In this document: positions 42,792-52,200 of the stretch, one piece after another
Numbering within the stretch: position 1 is the first letter of the stretch
Layout: each line of letters begins with the position of its first letter
Source of the DNA: Streptomyces sp. CB01580
GTDB lineage: Bacteria > Actinomycetota > Actinomycetes > Streptomycetales > Streptomycetaceae
Direction of reading: 5' to 3'
NCBI RefSeq assembly: GCF_001905795.1
Contig: NZ_LIXJ01000014.1
Location: 1-64,000, forward strand
Length of the DNA stretch: 64,000 nucleotides
The notes under the pieces: model-generated
The model's input: the letters and a program-made list of their open reading frames with translations, nothing else
Told to the model about the DNA's origin: nothing
The model's database searches: none
Translations under genes and position numbers: made by a program

Positions 42792-43058
42792 GTGGGCATC
42801 ATCAGCTGGATCATCCTCGGTCTGGTCGCCGGAGTCATCGCCAAGGTCCTGTTGCCCGGTCGTGATCCGGGCGGCCTGATCGGCACCACTCTCATCGGCA
42901 TCGCGGGCGCCTTCATCGGCGGCTGGCTCTCGGCACGCCTCCTCGACCGGCCCGTGGAGAAGGACTTCTTCGACCTGGCCACGTGGGGGGCGGCGATCGG
43001 CGGCTCCCTCGTCCTCCTCATCGGCTACCGCATCCTCTTCGGGAACTCGCGGGACTGA
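42792..43058 (+). CDS. GlsB/YeaQ/YmgE family stress-response membrane protein
   Basis: 88 residues from GTG 42792, with a purine-rich AGGGGAAC upstream. Three helices: GIISWIILGLVAGVIAKVLL, LIGTTLIGIAGAFIGGWLSA and AAIGGSLVLLIGYRILFG. The pattern GRDPGGLIGTTLIGIAGAF is the family signature. These small proteins are general stress-associated inner-membrane proteins of unclear action. A TTGCGCAA-type operator lies upstream. Confidence 0.9.
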   Translation: MGIISWIILGLVAGVIAKVLLPGRDPGGLIGTTLIGIAGAFIGGWLSARLLDRPVEKDFFDLATWGAAIGGSLVLLIGYRILFGNSRD

Positions 43059-43145
43059 CGCCCGCGGAATCGCGCGGGAGCCGACCCCGGGGCCAAGGCC
43101 CCATCAGGCGGCCACCCCGGGGGGCTCAGGTCTCCCCACCCGGCT

Positions 43146-44081
43146 CTACAGCGGCGTGGCTGCCCGCAGGATCACGATCATCGTGACCGCGGAGTTCGCG
43201 GACGACATGGCCGACAGGGCCGCACCGGCCACGGCGTACCAGGCCGCGGCGCCGACCGCGGTGAACGTGGGCGGCCAGGTGCGGGCCGCCGGAGCCGGGC
43301 CGAGCAGCGCCGCCACCCTGCGCGGTACCGGACCCGGAGCGGCGAAGGCCGTCAGCGTCGAGGCGGGCGGCGGGGGCGAGATCAGCGCGGCCTTGCCCAC
43401 CGCGCGGGCCGTCACCCGCCGGTCGCCGACCACGCGGGCGGCCTCCTCGTCCGCCCAGCGCTCCACGGTGTACGCCACGGACGTACGGAGCGGCCGCAGG
43501 AACGGGTTGGCACGCGCCGCCAGCCCGGCCACCAGGAGAAAGCGGTGGTGACGCCCGTCGAGGTGGGCGCGCTCGTGGGCGAACAGCGCGCGGCGCTCCC
43601 GCGAGCCCAGGCCGGCCAGCATCCCCCTGGAAACCAGGATCCGGCCCGCGCCCCCGCTTCCGGGCAGCGTGTGGGCGTACGGCGTGGCGTCCGGCAGTAC
43701 GGCGACCCGGGTGGCGGGCAGCCCCCGCAGGGCCCGCTCGGCATGACGCCGCACCCGGTAGTGACGCAGCAGGAGCCCCGTACAGGCCGCGGCCACGACC
43801 GCGAGGGCGCCGATGGCTGCCTTCCCGACCAGTTCGTGGCGCGGCACTGCCGCCCGTACCTCGGGGTCGGACCAGCCGTCGGGCAGCGGGTTGCCCGGGA
43901 GCTGGGCGGTGCCGACGATCGCGAGCAGGACCAGGCAGAGGGTGCTGCACAGCCCGAGGACGGCGCTCGCCGCGGACAGGAGCCTGGTGGCGGCCCGGGG
44001 GTGGAGGTGGAGTTCCGCCAGGCGGGCGATCGGCCAGGCGGTCAGGGGCAGGACGAGCGGCAGGAAGACGAAGACGCCCAT
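43146..44081 (-). CDS. M56 family (BlaR1/MecR1-like) membrane metallopeptidase
   Basis: 311 residues from ATG 44081. Four predicted helices (for example FLPLVLPLTAWPIARLAEL and TRLLSAASAVLGLCSTLCLV) carry a cytoplasmic zinc-peptidase domain with HERAHLDGRHH (HExxH) and the later ERWADEEAARVVGD. There is no C-terminal penicillin-binding sensor domain, as is usual for the short actinobacterial M56 proteins. The blaI-type gene ends 4 nt upstream of its ATG; the pair should act as sensor-protease and repressor. Confidence 0.88.
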   Translation of the reverse strand: MGVFVFLPLVLPLTAWPIARLAELHLHPRAATRLLSAASAVLGLCSTLCLVLLAIVGTAQLPGNPLPDGWSDPEVRAAVPRHELVGKAAIGALAVVAAACTGLLLRHYRVRRHAERALRGLPATRVAVLPDATPYAHTLPGSGGAGRILVSRGMLAGLGSRERRALFAHERAHLDGRHHRFLLVAGLAARANPFLRPLRTSVAYTVERWADEEAARVVGDRRVTARAVGKAALISPPPPASTLTAFAAPGPVPRRVAALLGPAPAARTWPPTFTAVGAAAWYAVAGAALSAMSSANSAVTMIVILRAATPL

Positions 44082-44085
44082 GGTT

Positions 44086-44586
44086 TCAGTTCTCCCGGCC
44101 GTCCCGGTCCTCGGTACGGCTTCCCGGTTCCCCGTCGTGGGCATCGTTGAGGAGCGCGCGGAGCAGTTCCTCGTCCCGTGCGGACAGGCCCGACACGAAG
44201 CTCATCAGCACGGCCTCGCGGTCGGTCTCGCCGTCCAGCACCCGCCGCATGCGGTGTGCGGCGAGCCCGGCCTCGTCCGCGGCCGCCGTCCACAGGAACG
44301 AGCGGCCCACCCGTTCCCGGGTGACGACGCGCTTCGCGTGCAGCCGGGTCAGGATCGTCATCACCGTCGTGTAGGCGAGCGTGCCCCCGAGGTACGCCCG
44401 TACCCAGGCCGCCGTCTCCGGACCGGGCGCGGCCCGCAGCGCGGACAGCACCTGCGCCTCCAGTTCGCCCTGTCCACGACGGCGACCGCGCGCACCCCAC
44501 TCCCCGCCGCCGTCCTCGTCGCGTCCCCGGTCCCCGTCCCGGGACCGGCCCAGGTCGTGGTCCCGCTCCTGATCCTGATCCGTCAT
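44086..44586 (-). CDS. BlaI/MecI/CopY family repressor
   Basis: 166 residues, ATG 44586. After a 40-residue acidic/Arg-rich leader (DQDQERDHDLGRSRDGDRGR) the winged helix reads GELEAQVLSALRAAPGPETA, TTVMTILTRLHAKRVVTRER. The dimerisation segment follows: DREAVLMSFVSGLSARDEEL. BlaI-type repressors are cut when the partner M56 protease senses its signal. No beta-lactamase or copper gene is adjacent; the natural target may be the operon itself. Confidence 0.9.
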   Translation of the reverse strand: MTDQDQERDHDLGRSRDGDRGRDEDGGGEWGARGRRRGQGELEAQVLSALRAAPGPETAAWVRAYLGGTLAYTTVMTILTRLHAKRVVTRERVGRSFLWTAAADEAGLAAHRMRRVLDGETDREAVLMSFVSGLSARDEELLRALLNDAHDGEPGSRTEDRDGREN

Positions 44587-44656
44587 GCCGTCGTCTCCCT
44601 GCCCGTGTGCCCTCCCCGTCGGGTGGGCACCCCATCGTAGTGAGACAGGGCGACGG

Positions 44657-44690
44657 AGAGGGGCCGCCCGGAATTCCGGGCGGCCCCTCT
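44657..44690. terminator. Terminator after the alkaline phosphatase gene
   Basis: A perfect 15-bp stem (44657-44671 with 44676-44690) and AATT loop. It lies between the phosphatase stop (44759) and the blaI start, both on the minus strand. Confidence 0.8.
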
Positions 44691-44758
44691 ACTCGTACAC
44701 GTCACGGCCTGCGCGCGTGACACCGACGGCCGGACGGTCGATACGGACCGGCGGCCGG

Positions 44759-46123
44759 TCAGCGCAGCCGGAGCGCCTCGCGCAGCGTCGTGAACAGCTC
44801 GGTCTGGTCGGTGACGCCGAGGACCCGGTACGCCTGCGGGCCCTGCGCCGCGATCCGGACCTGGGTGCCGGTGTGCTCCTGCGACTGACCGGGCGGGTTG
44901 GTCGAGTAGTTGACCTTCAGCTGCTGGCCCTCGTCGGTGATCAGCGTGGAGGACAGGCCGGGCGGCTGGGCCTCCAGCGGCACGATCTGGCTGCTGTGGC
45001 CGTGGTCGGCGGTGGTGACGACCAGGGTGTCGGGGTGCTTGGCGGCGTAGGCGCGGGCCACCTTCACGGCGCGGTCGAACGCGGCCGTCTCACCGATCTG
45101 GCCGCACGGGTCGGCCGCGTGGTCCTGCTTGTCGATCGAGGCGCCCTCGACCTGGAGGAAGAAGCCCTTCTTGCTGTGCTTCTGCTTCGCCTCCAGGAGC
45201 TGGATGGCCTTGGTGGTCTGGTCGGCGAGGTTCGGGGTGCCGGCGGGCCGGTTCGGGTTGCTGGTGACGCAGCGCTGCGGGTCGGTGCCACCGACCGCCG
45301 CGGCCTTGCCGGTCCACTCGGTGGGCACGTTGCCCGGCGCGAAGAGGCCGAGCACGGGCTTGTCGCCCTTGACCGCCTTCAGGGACCGGTCGTCGGTGAC
45401 GACCTGGTAGCCCAGCTTCCGGGCCTGCTCGGTGACGGTCAGGCCCTTGTACCTGCCGTCGGTCACCTTCTGGTCGAAGCGCTGCTTGCCGCCGCCGAGA
45501 AGGACGTCGACCTTGTGGTCGACGCTCTGCTCGGCGATCGATCCGGGGCCGCCCTCGGCGATGGTGTCGGTGGGGCACTTGGCCATGTCGGCGGGGCCCT
45601 GGCAGGAGCGGTCGGCGGTGTGCGAGGCGAGGACGGCCGGGGTGGCGTCGGTGAGCTCGGCGGTGGTCACCGAACCGGTGGCGAACCCGCCCTTCTGGGC
45701 CAGCTCCAGAATGGTCGGGACGGCCTTGTTGCTGCCCGGGGTCTTGGAGATCCGCCCGTTGACGGTCTTCACACCGGTCGCCCAGCCCGTGCCGCTGGCC
45801 GCGGAGTCGGTGACGTACTCCGGGGTGCCGTCGGCGTGCACGGCGTACGTCGTGTAGGCGCCGGTCAGCGGGAACTTGTCCATGTTCAGACGACCCGCCG
45901 CGCCCACGGTGTAGTCACGGGCGAGGGTGATCTCCGAGTCCCCCATGCCATCACCGATCAGCAGGATGACGTTCTTCGCCGTCCCGCCCTTGACGGCCCG
46001 CTGGGCCTGCTCGTTGGGGCCGAACGCGCCCGCCGTCGTGGTGACGGCGACGACGGCGGCGGTGGCCGCCACGACGGCACTCGCGGCCACCAGACGGCTG
46101 CGGGACAGTCTCGGTCCGGGCAT
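44759..46123 (-). CDS. phoA: Secreted alkaline phosphatase (PhoA family)
   Basis: 454 residues from ATG 46123, preceded by AAGGAG. Signal peptide: MPGPRLSRSRLVAASAVVAA with further Ala/Val to residue 30. Metal and active-site motifs: ILLIGDGMGDSEITLARDY (Asp-Gly-Met-Gly), nucleophile Ser107 in YVTDSAASGTGWATGVKT, LQVEGASIDKQDHAADPCG and LVVTTADHGHSSQ. PhoA hydrolyses phosphate monoesters outside the cell to scavenge phosphate. Three GTTCC/GTACC units lie just upstream with 10-bp spacing; they recall, but do not match, the 11-bp PHO box. Confidence 0.93.
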   Translation of the reverse strand: MPGPRLSRSRLVAASAVVAATAAVVAVTTTAGAFGPNEQAQRAVKGGTAKNVILLIGDGMGDSEITLARDYTVGAAGRLNMDKFPLTGAYTTYAVHADGTPEYVTDSAASGTGWATGVKTVNGRISKTPGSNKAVPTILELAQKGGFATGSVTTAELTDATPAVLASHTADRSCQGPADMAKCPTDTIAEGGPGSIAEQSVDHKVDVLLGGGKQRFDQKVTDGRYKGLTVTEQARKLGYQVVTDDRSLKAVKGDKPVLGLFAPGNVPTEWTGKAAAVGGTDPQRCVTSNPNRPAGTPNLADQTTKAIQLLEAKQKHSKKGFFLQVEGASIDKQDHAADPCGQIGETAAFDRAVKVARAYAAKHPDTLVVTTADHGHSSQIVPLEAQPPGLSSTLITDEGQQLKVNYSTNPPGQSQEHTGTQVRIAAQGPQAYRVLGVTDQTELFTTLREALRLR

Positions 46124-46289
46124 GCGTGACTCCTTGCACAGGTCGGTACGGGGTGGAACCGGTCGGAACGGGGCCCGACAGCGAGGAGTCCATCAGCGCG
46201 ACGTTAACTGCGGACGACATCGAGGTGCCCGCTGTTCGGCCGGAACAAGTCGCACCAACCTCCCACGCGCACCAACCTGAACGCGTGGG

Positions 46290-47398
46290 CTCGCGCGTGC
46301 CCCCGCCCAATGGTGCGGACTTCCTGACCACCGGCGGGAACGTGACGATCGCGAGCGGCCAGCGCCTCGACACCACCGGCGGGCTCATCGGCGAGCAGGG
46401 CATCGTGCGCTACGCCGGGACGGAGACCGGTACGGTCACCGGGCGGCTCGTCCACGCCCCCGACGCCCAGCCCTACACCGCCCTGCGGAACCAGCTGACC
46501 ACGGCCAGCCGCTGCTACGCCCGGATCGACGACCGGCCACGGCCGGCCACGGGCACCGCGGTCAACGAGAACACCCAGACGGTCTTCCGGGGCGACGGAA
46601 CGTCCTCGCTCCAGGTGTTCAACGTGGACTTCAACCTGACCGCGGCCAACGGGCGGCCAGCAGGGAATCGTCTTCCGGAACATCCCCGACGACGCGACGA
46701 TCCTGGTCAACGTCCTGGGCGGCAACCGCGTCATCAACACCTTCAGCGGCGGCATCGACGACAGCACCTCGCCCCTCAACGCCTATCGCGAGCGGCTGCT
46801 GTGGAACTTCCCCGACGCGTCCTCCGTACGCCTCGCCGGCACCGGACAGCTCCAGGGCAGCTTCCTGATGGGCGAGCAGGCGTCCATGACGACGGTCACC
46901 ATTCCCGGCATCAACGGCCGCTTCTTCACCACGGGTTCGCTGACTCACACCAGCCTGGCGGAGCACGGCGGCCAGGAGTTCCACGCCTACCCGTTCGTCG
47001 GCGACCTGCCCGACTGCTCGGGGCCGAACCCGGTCACCGGTGAGGTACGCGTCCTGAAGACCGACGCCGAGACCGGACACGTGCTGCGGGGCGCCGGCTT
47101 CGACGCGTGGCGCGAGACCAACGGCATCGCCGGCCCGCAGACCATCGGGATCAACCCGGACACCCGGGTCGGACCGGCCTGCGCCACCGACCCCGCCGGG
47201 CTCTGCACCTTCGACGGCCTTCGCCTCGGCGAGTACTACCTGCGCGAGACGGCCGTCCCCGAGGGCTATGTCCTGCCCACGAACCCGGTCTTCGGCCTCT
47301 ACGCGGTGACCGAGGAGAACAGCGCCACCGGAGTGGCCGTCGAGCTCTCCAACCAGCGCGGCAAGCCGTGCAAGGGCGAGACCTGCACGAACGCCTGA
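46290..47398 (+). pseudogene. Frameshifted, truncated choice-of-anchor A surface protein with SpaA-like domain
   Basis: Recognisable family sequence starts at about 46300 (GADFLTTGGNVTIASGQRLD), with no signal peptide or normal N-terminal module before it. It runs in one frame through LQVFNVDFNLTAANG to about 46653. An extra G there shifts the frame; the other frame goes on with QQGIVFRNIPDDATILVNVL, LQGSFLMGEQASMTTVT and FFTTGSLTHTSLAEHGGQEF. A SpaA/prealbumin-like domain follows (GEVRVLKTDAETGHVLRGAG, LRLGEYYLRETAVPEGYVLP). It ends at GKPCKGETCTNA without a sortase signal or C-terminal helix. Intact relatives are wall-anchored or secreted adhesin-like proteins. Confidence 0.8.
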
Positions 47399-47664
47399 CC
47401 CACCCGCGCCCCGGCCCCGCCCGGGACCGGGGCGCACCCCTGCCCCGTGAACCGGTCGTGGGCGCCCCGGGCCGCACGGGCGGCACGGGCGAACAGGCGC
47501 CCCGGCCGAGGCGACCGACGCCGTCAAAACCGCGGTCGAGACCGACCGTGCCGACTCGGCGGCCCCGCGACCACCCGATCCGGGTATCGGGCGCCGCTCT
47601 GCTACATTCGTGGCATACCGCACCTCTTGGCGGCCTCCTGAATCCCTCGACTCGGAGGTTTGTC

Positions 47665-48588
47665 ATGCCGTCCCCTCTGAAGGTGCGCTCCTTTCACCGC
47701 GACGACCGCGATCAGCTGACGGAGCTGGTCAACGCCCACGTCTCAGCGGTTGTCCCCGGTCTCTCCGTGTCCGTGAACACGGTTCTCAACCAGTTGCAGC
47801 GCCGTCCCGACGAGTTCATCACCGATCCGTGGGTGGCCGAGCGCGTCACGCTCGTGGCCGAACAGAGGCAGTACGTCGTCGCCGCCGCTCACCTGCTGCG
47901 CTACCGCGCCGATGCCGCGACCGGAGCGGATTACCGGAACGCGGGCGCGATCGAGTGGTTCGTCTTCCGGCCCCCGGCCTCCTTCTGGCCGGACTCCGAA
48001 CAGGCGGCCGACCTCCTGATGGCGGCCTGTCTCGCACAGTTGAAGCGCTGGGAGGTGTCGCGGTGCTACGCCGACGGACAGCTCCCCGCACCCGGCATCT
48101 GCGGTCTCCCGGAACAGTGGCAGCACGTCCGTGCCTCCTACGAACGGGCCGGCTTCACGCGGACCGGACACACGGAAGTGCTGCTGATGGCCACGGTGGC
48201 TGACCTGAGGCAGGTTGTCGGGGCCGCCGCCCCGGGCCTGGCCGTCCAGCGCACCCTCGGCGAGTGCGGGACCCGGTTCTCCGCCTCGCTGGGCGCGGAC
48301 GTCGTCGGATTCGCGGAGGTGGACACGTCCGTGGACCGGCCCGAGCGGCACGCGCGCAACGGTGGACTGGCGGACCTGACCGAACTCCATGTCGCCGAGC
48401 CGTACCGGGATTCGGGGCTGGAGGAACGTCTCCTCGCGCACGTCGCACAGTGGCTGCGGATGGCCGGGGTGGACCGGCTGACGGCATGCGCCTGCGCGGA
48501 CGACACCGAGGAGATCGAGCGGCTGAGCCGGTACGGCTTCCAGGTGCTGTCCCGTATGACGCGGGGGTGGGAGCACCGGGCCGGCTGA
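47665..48588 (+). CDS. Double-GNAT acetyltransferase family protein
   Basis: 307 residues from ATG 47665 with GGAGG 6 nt upstream. The N-terminal half (KVRSFHRDDRDQLTELVNAH, AYVSAVVPG-like region) and the C-terminal half (LTELHVAEPYRDSGLEERLL, AHVAQWLRMAGVDRLTACAC) each look like a GNAT fold; the second keeps the better acetyl-CoA region. Substrate unknown. It is a single gene between the surface-protein pseudogene and a 628-nt non-coding stretch that leads to the NRPS gene. Confidence 0.8.
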   Translation: MPSPLKVRSFHRDDRDQLTELVNAHVSAVVPGLSVSVNTVLNQLQRRPDEFITDPWVAERVTLVAEQRQYVVAAAHLLRYRADAATGADYRNAGAIEWFVFRPPASFWPDSEQAADLLMAACLAQLKRWEVSRCYADGQLPAPGICGLPEQWQHVRASYERAGFTRTGHTEVLLMATVADLRQVVGAAAPGLAVQRTLGECGTRFSASLGADVVGFAEVDTSVDRPERHARNGGLADLTELHVAEPYRDSGLEERLLAHVAQWLRMAGVDRLTACACADDTEEIERLSRYGFQVLSRMTRGWEHRAG

Positions 48589-48612
48589 CGCCCCGCGACA
48601 AAAGTCCTGACC

Positions 48613-48644
48613 TAGTGCTGTGGCCTTCCGGTCACGGCACTAGC
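48613..48644. terminator. Inverted repeat after the double-GNAT gene
   Basis: CTAGTGCTGTG (48613-48623) and CACGGCACTAG (48634-48644) pair over 11 bp with one mismatch around a 10-nt loop, 25 nt after the GNAT stop. It could be a terminator; the CTAG ends also recall mobile-element termini. Confidence 0.5.
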
Positions 48645-49216
48645 GAGGACCGGGACGTGGGTGGGTGATGCGGCCGTGCCGGATCGCCCGCCCACGACTG
48701 CCGGTGCGGTGACGTCGGATCACGGAGCGCCCCACCGCCGTGCCCCGGAGCACGGAAGCGCTCGGCGGCGCCGGTGTCGACGGCCTCCGGCCGTTCGCGA
48801 CCGAGGATGTCCCGCTGATGGGTCGCACGCCCGCTGACGCGGTTGGCGCGCGCTGACGCGGCTGCCGCGCGCTCCGGCGTCGTGGACGGGAGGAACCGCA
48901 CGGGCGGCGATCCCTCCTTCAGGTCAACGACACGGTGGCCGTCGTGGTCGATGACACGGCATGGCCGACGGCTGGGTCTATCGTCAGCGGCGTGCTCGCC
49001 CTGTGGAGCGCCGACCCGCACCCGGCGGAACGTCGTCCGGGCCATTCCGGTCCGGCTCCCCATGGCGCTCGGTTCTTCCTGCGCGACCGGTCCGCACGCC
49101 ATTGAGCGCGCCGGTCCACAAGCCGGTGAGCGCAAGGGTGGCGTGCGGAAGGTCAGGGGCTCGCCGGGTCCTCAGCCCGTCCGTCAACGCCCCGCGCAGA
49201 TGGGAAGGACACGGAG
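48645..49216. other. Non-coding stretch upstream of the NRPS gene
   Basis: The 572 nt carry only Arg/Pro-rich ORFs on both strands with no family resemblance. The last 20 nt hold the NRPS ribosome site. I see no operator or RNA gene that I can support. Confidence 0.5.
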
Positions 49217-52200
49217 ATGTCGGCTGTTCCGGGCTCGTTGCCGTCGCAAGAGGGGCTCCGACGCCTGCACTTCTTCTTCGAATCCTCCTGTGACCGTGTC
49301 CCGTCGGCCACGGCACTCGAGTGCGACCACCGGGTACTGACCTACGCCGAGGTCGAGGCGCGTGCCAATCGGCTCGCCCACTTTCTCCACGGACTGGGGA
49401 TCGGCCCCGGTTCCCGGGTCGCCCTGCTGCTGCCGCGGTCGGTGGAGGGGTATGCGGCGTTGCTCGGGGTGGGGAAGGCCGGTGCGGTGTTCGTTCCGGT
49501 CGATCCGGCCTCGCCACCGGACCGGCTCGCCTACATCGCGAAGGACGCGGACGTGGACCTGGTTCTGACCACGTCCGCCCTCGCGCCGACGGCCGCCGGA
49601 CTCGACCGCCGCGTGATCCGGTTGGACGCGTGCGCCGACGAACTGGTCGCCATGCCCACGGCCCGTCCGCTGCCGGGGCCCACCGGCTCCGGAGCGAAGG
49701 ACGACGACGCCACCGCGTACATCATGTACACCTCCGGGTCGAGCGGCAGGCCCAAGGGAGTGGAAGTCGCACAGTCGAGCATCTGCAACTTTCTCGACAT
49801 CGTGCCCCGGGTCTACGACGTGCGGCCGGACGACCGGGTGTACCAGGGCATGACGTTCTCCTTCGACTTCTCCATCGAGGAGATCTGGCCGACGTGGTCG
49901 GTCGGTGCGACTCTCGTCGCGGGGCCGGCCGGTCCCGGGCATCTCGGGGCGGACCTCGGCGACTTCCTCGACGACCGGCGGATCACGGTGCTGTACTGCG
50001 TACCGACGCTGCTGGAGACGATCCCGCCGGAACTGCCGCGGATCCGCACGCTCGTGGTGGGCGGTGAACCCTGTCCCGCCCAACTCGTCGAGCGGTGGAG
50101 CAGGCCCGGACGTCGCATGCTCAACACCTACGGCCCCACCGAGGCCACCGTCACCGCGACCTGGGCGGAGCTGAGTCCGGAACGGGCGGTGACGATCGGC
50201 AAGCCGCTGCCGTCCTACCTGGTGGTGCTCCTCGACGAACAGCTGGGAACGGTGCCCGACGGCCAGGTGGGCGAGATCTGCATCGGAGGCCCCGGCGTCG
50301 CCCATGGCTACGTCGGACAGCCCGCGCTGACGGCCGACCGGTTCATCGAGCATCCGCTGGCACCGCACGGGAGCCGGCTCTACCGCACCGGCGACCTCGG
50401 CCGGAAGGTCGCGAACGGTGAGATCGAGTTCCTGGGCCGGGCCGACGACCAGGTGAAGATCCGGGGCTACCGGGTGGACCTGGGCGAGATCGACAGCGCC
50501 CTGCTGGAGGCCCCCGGCGTGGTGGAAGCGGTCACCACGCTGACGGACGCTTCGCACGACGGCGACCGCGGTGACCGCACCGAGGCGGTGGGAACCGGCG
50601 AACTGTGCGCCTACGTGGTGCGCGACCCGGACGGTCAGGAGGACGAGCCCGCCTTCGTCGCCGGGCTGTACGACCGTTTGCGGCACAGACTGCCCGTGTA
50701 CATGGTCCCGGCCTTCCTGGACGTCCTCCCCGCTCTTCCCTCCATGTCCAGCGGCAAGGTGGACCGCAGACGACTGCCCGCGCCGAGCGGCCGGAGGCTG
50801 GTCGGCGGCGGCCCGGTCGTGGCGGCCGAGGGCGAACGGGAGACGCGGGTGCGGGACGTCTGGGCGGAGGTGCTCGGGATCCCGCCCGAGGCCCTCTCGG
50901 TCCAGGCGGACTTCTTCACCGACCTCGGGGGCCACTCGCTCCTTGCGGCCAAGGTGGTGTCGGCCCTTCGGGACCGCGGCATCGGCGCGAGCGCCACACT
51001 GCGCGACCTCTACACGTATCCCACTGTGCGCGGCCTCACCGCCCAGTTGGGCGACGGACCCGGTGCGCAGCACGCGACCACTTCGCCCCGGCCCGATCCG
51101 ATCCGCCATCGCACCCGCCGGATCGCCGCTGCGGGAACCGCTCAGCTGGGCGTCATCTACCTGATGCTGCTCGTGCTCGCCCTTCCGTTCGCCTATGTGT
51201 ACAGCCGGCACGGTGGCCAGATCTCGGCCCAGTCCTCGGCGCAGACGACGATCGGCGCCTACCTCAGCTATCTGGGTGTGCGCTGGCTCGCGCCGGTCGC
51301 TCTCGTGCGCCCGCTGTCGGCGGGCATCCGGCCGGGCCGCTACCGCTTGTGGGGCCTGGTCTACACACGGCTCTGGACGGTGAACCTGCTGCTCGGCTTC
51401 TCTCCGCTCCCGATGCTCAGCGGCTCCCCCCTGATGGCCTGCTACCTGCGCCTGCTCGGCGCCCGCGTCGGACCACGCACGACCATCGCCACCGGCCTGA
51501 TCACCCTGCCGAGCCTGGTGAGCATCGGCGCCGACGCGTCGATCGGCTACGGCGTCTCCGTCACCCCGTGGCGCGTGTCGGACGGGTGGGTCACCGTCGC
51601 CCCGATCGAGATCGGCTCACGCGCCTTCGTCGGAGCGAACGCGGTCCTGGAGCCGGGTGCGCGCATGGGGGCCGGTGCCTCGCTCGGCGAACAGTCCGCC
51701 ATCGGCCCGGACGAGAGGGTCGCCGCCGGCACCCGCTGGGCCGGTTCGCCCGCGCGCCAGGCGAAGGCGCTGGCCCCCGTGGTCGAGACCATGCTGAACT
51801 CCCGTGGTGGCACGGGCCGATGGCGGACACGTCATCTCGTCGCGTCACTCGGCGGCCTGGTGTTCCTGGAGACCGCCGCGGTGGCGACGACCCTCCCGGG
51901 AATCGTGCTGTTCTGGTGGGCGATGCTGAACTGGGGCGTCGCGGGCGGCATCGTCGCCACCACGCTGTCCGGTCCCGTGTTCGTGGTCAGCGTCTGCTGC
52001 ACGGTCGCGGCCGGAAAACGCCTGGTCCTGCCGAGAGCGCCGATCGGCATCCACCCGGTGCGCTCCTGGCTCGGCGTACGCAAGTGGGTGTCGGACAAAC
52101 TCCTGGAGATCAGTCTCACCTTCACCAACTCCCTGTACGCCACCCTCTACACCGTCCCCTGGCTGAAGCTCCTCGGCGCCCGCATCGGCCGGAGCGCCGA

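Noticed and set aside
44585..46129. 514-codon plus-strand open frame
   Set aside because: Antisense to the alkaline phosphatase gene; no recognisable domain.
46140..46175. Three GTTCC/GTACC units before phoA as a PHO box
   Set aside because: Spacing is 10 bp instead of 11 and the GTTCACC core is not kept; PhoP control remains plausible but is not shown.
48632..49135. 167-codon minus-strand frame upstream of the NRPS
   Set aside because: Arg/Pro/Ala composition, no ribosome site, no family signal; overlaps an equally poor plus-strand frame.
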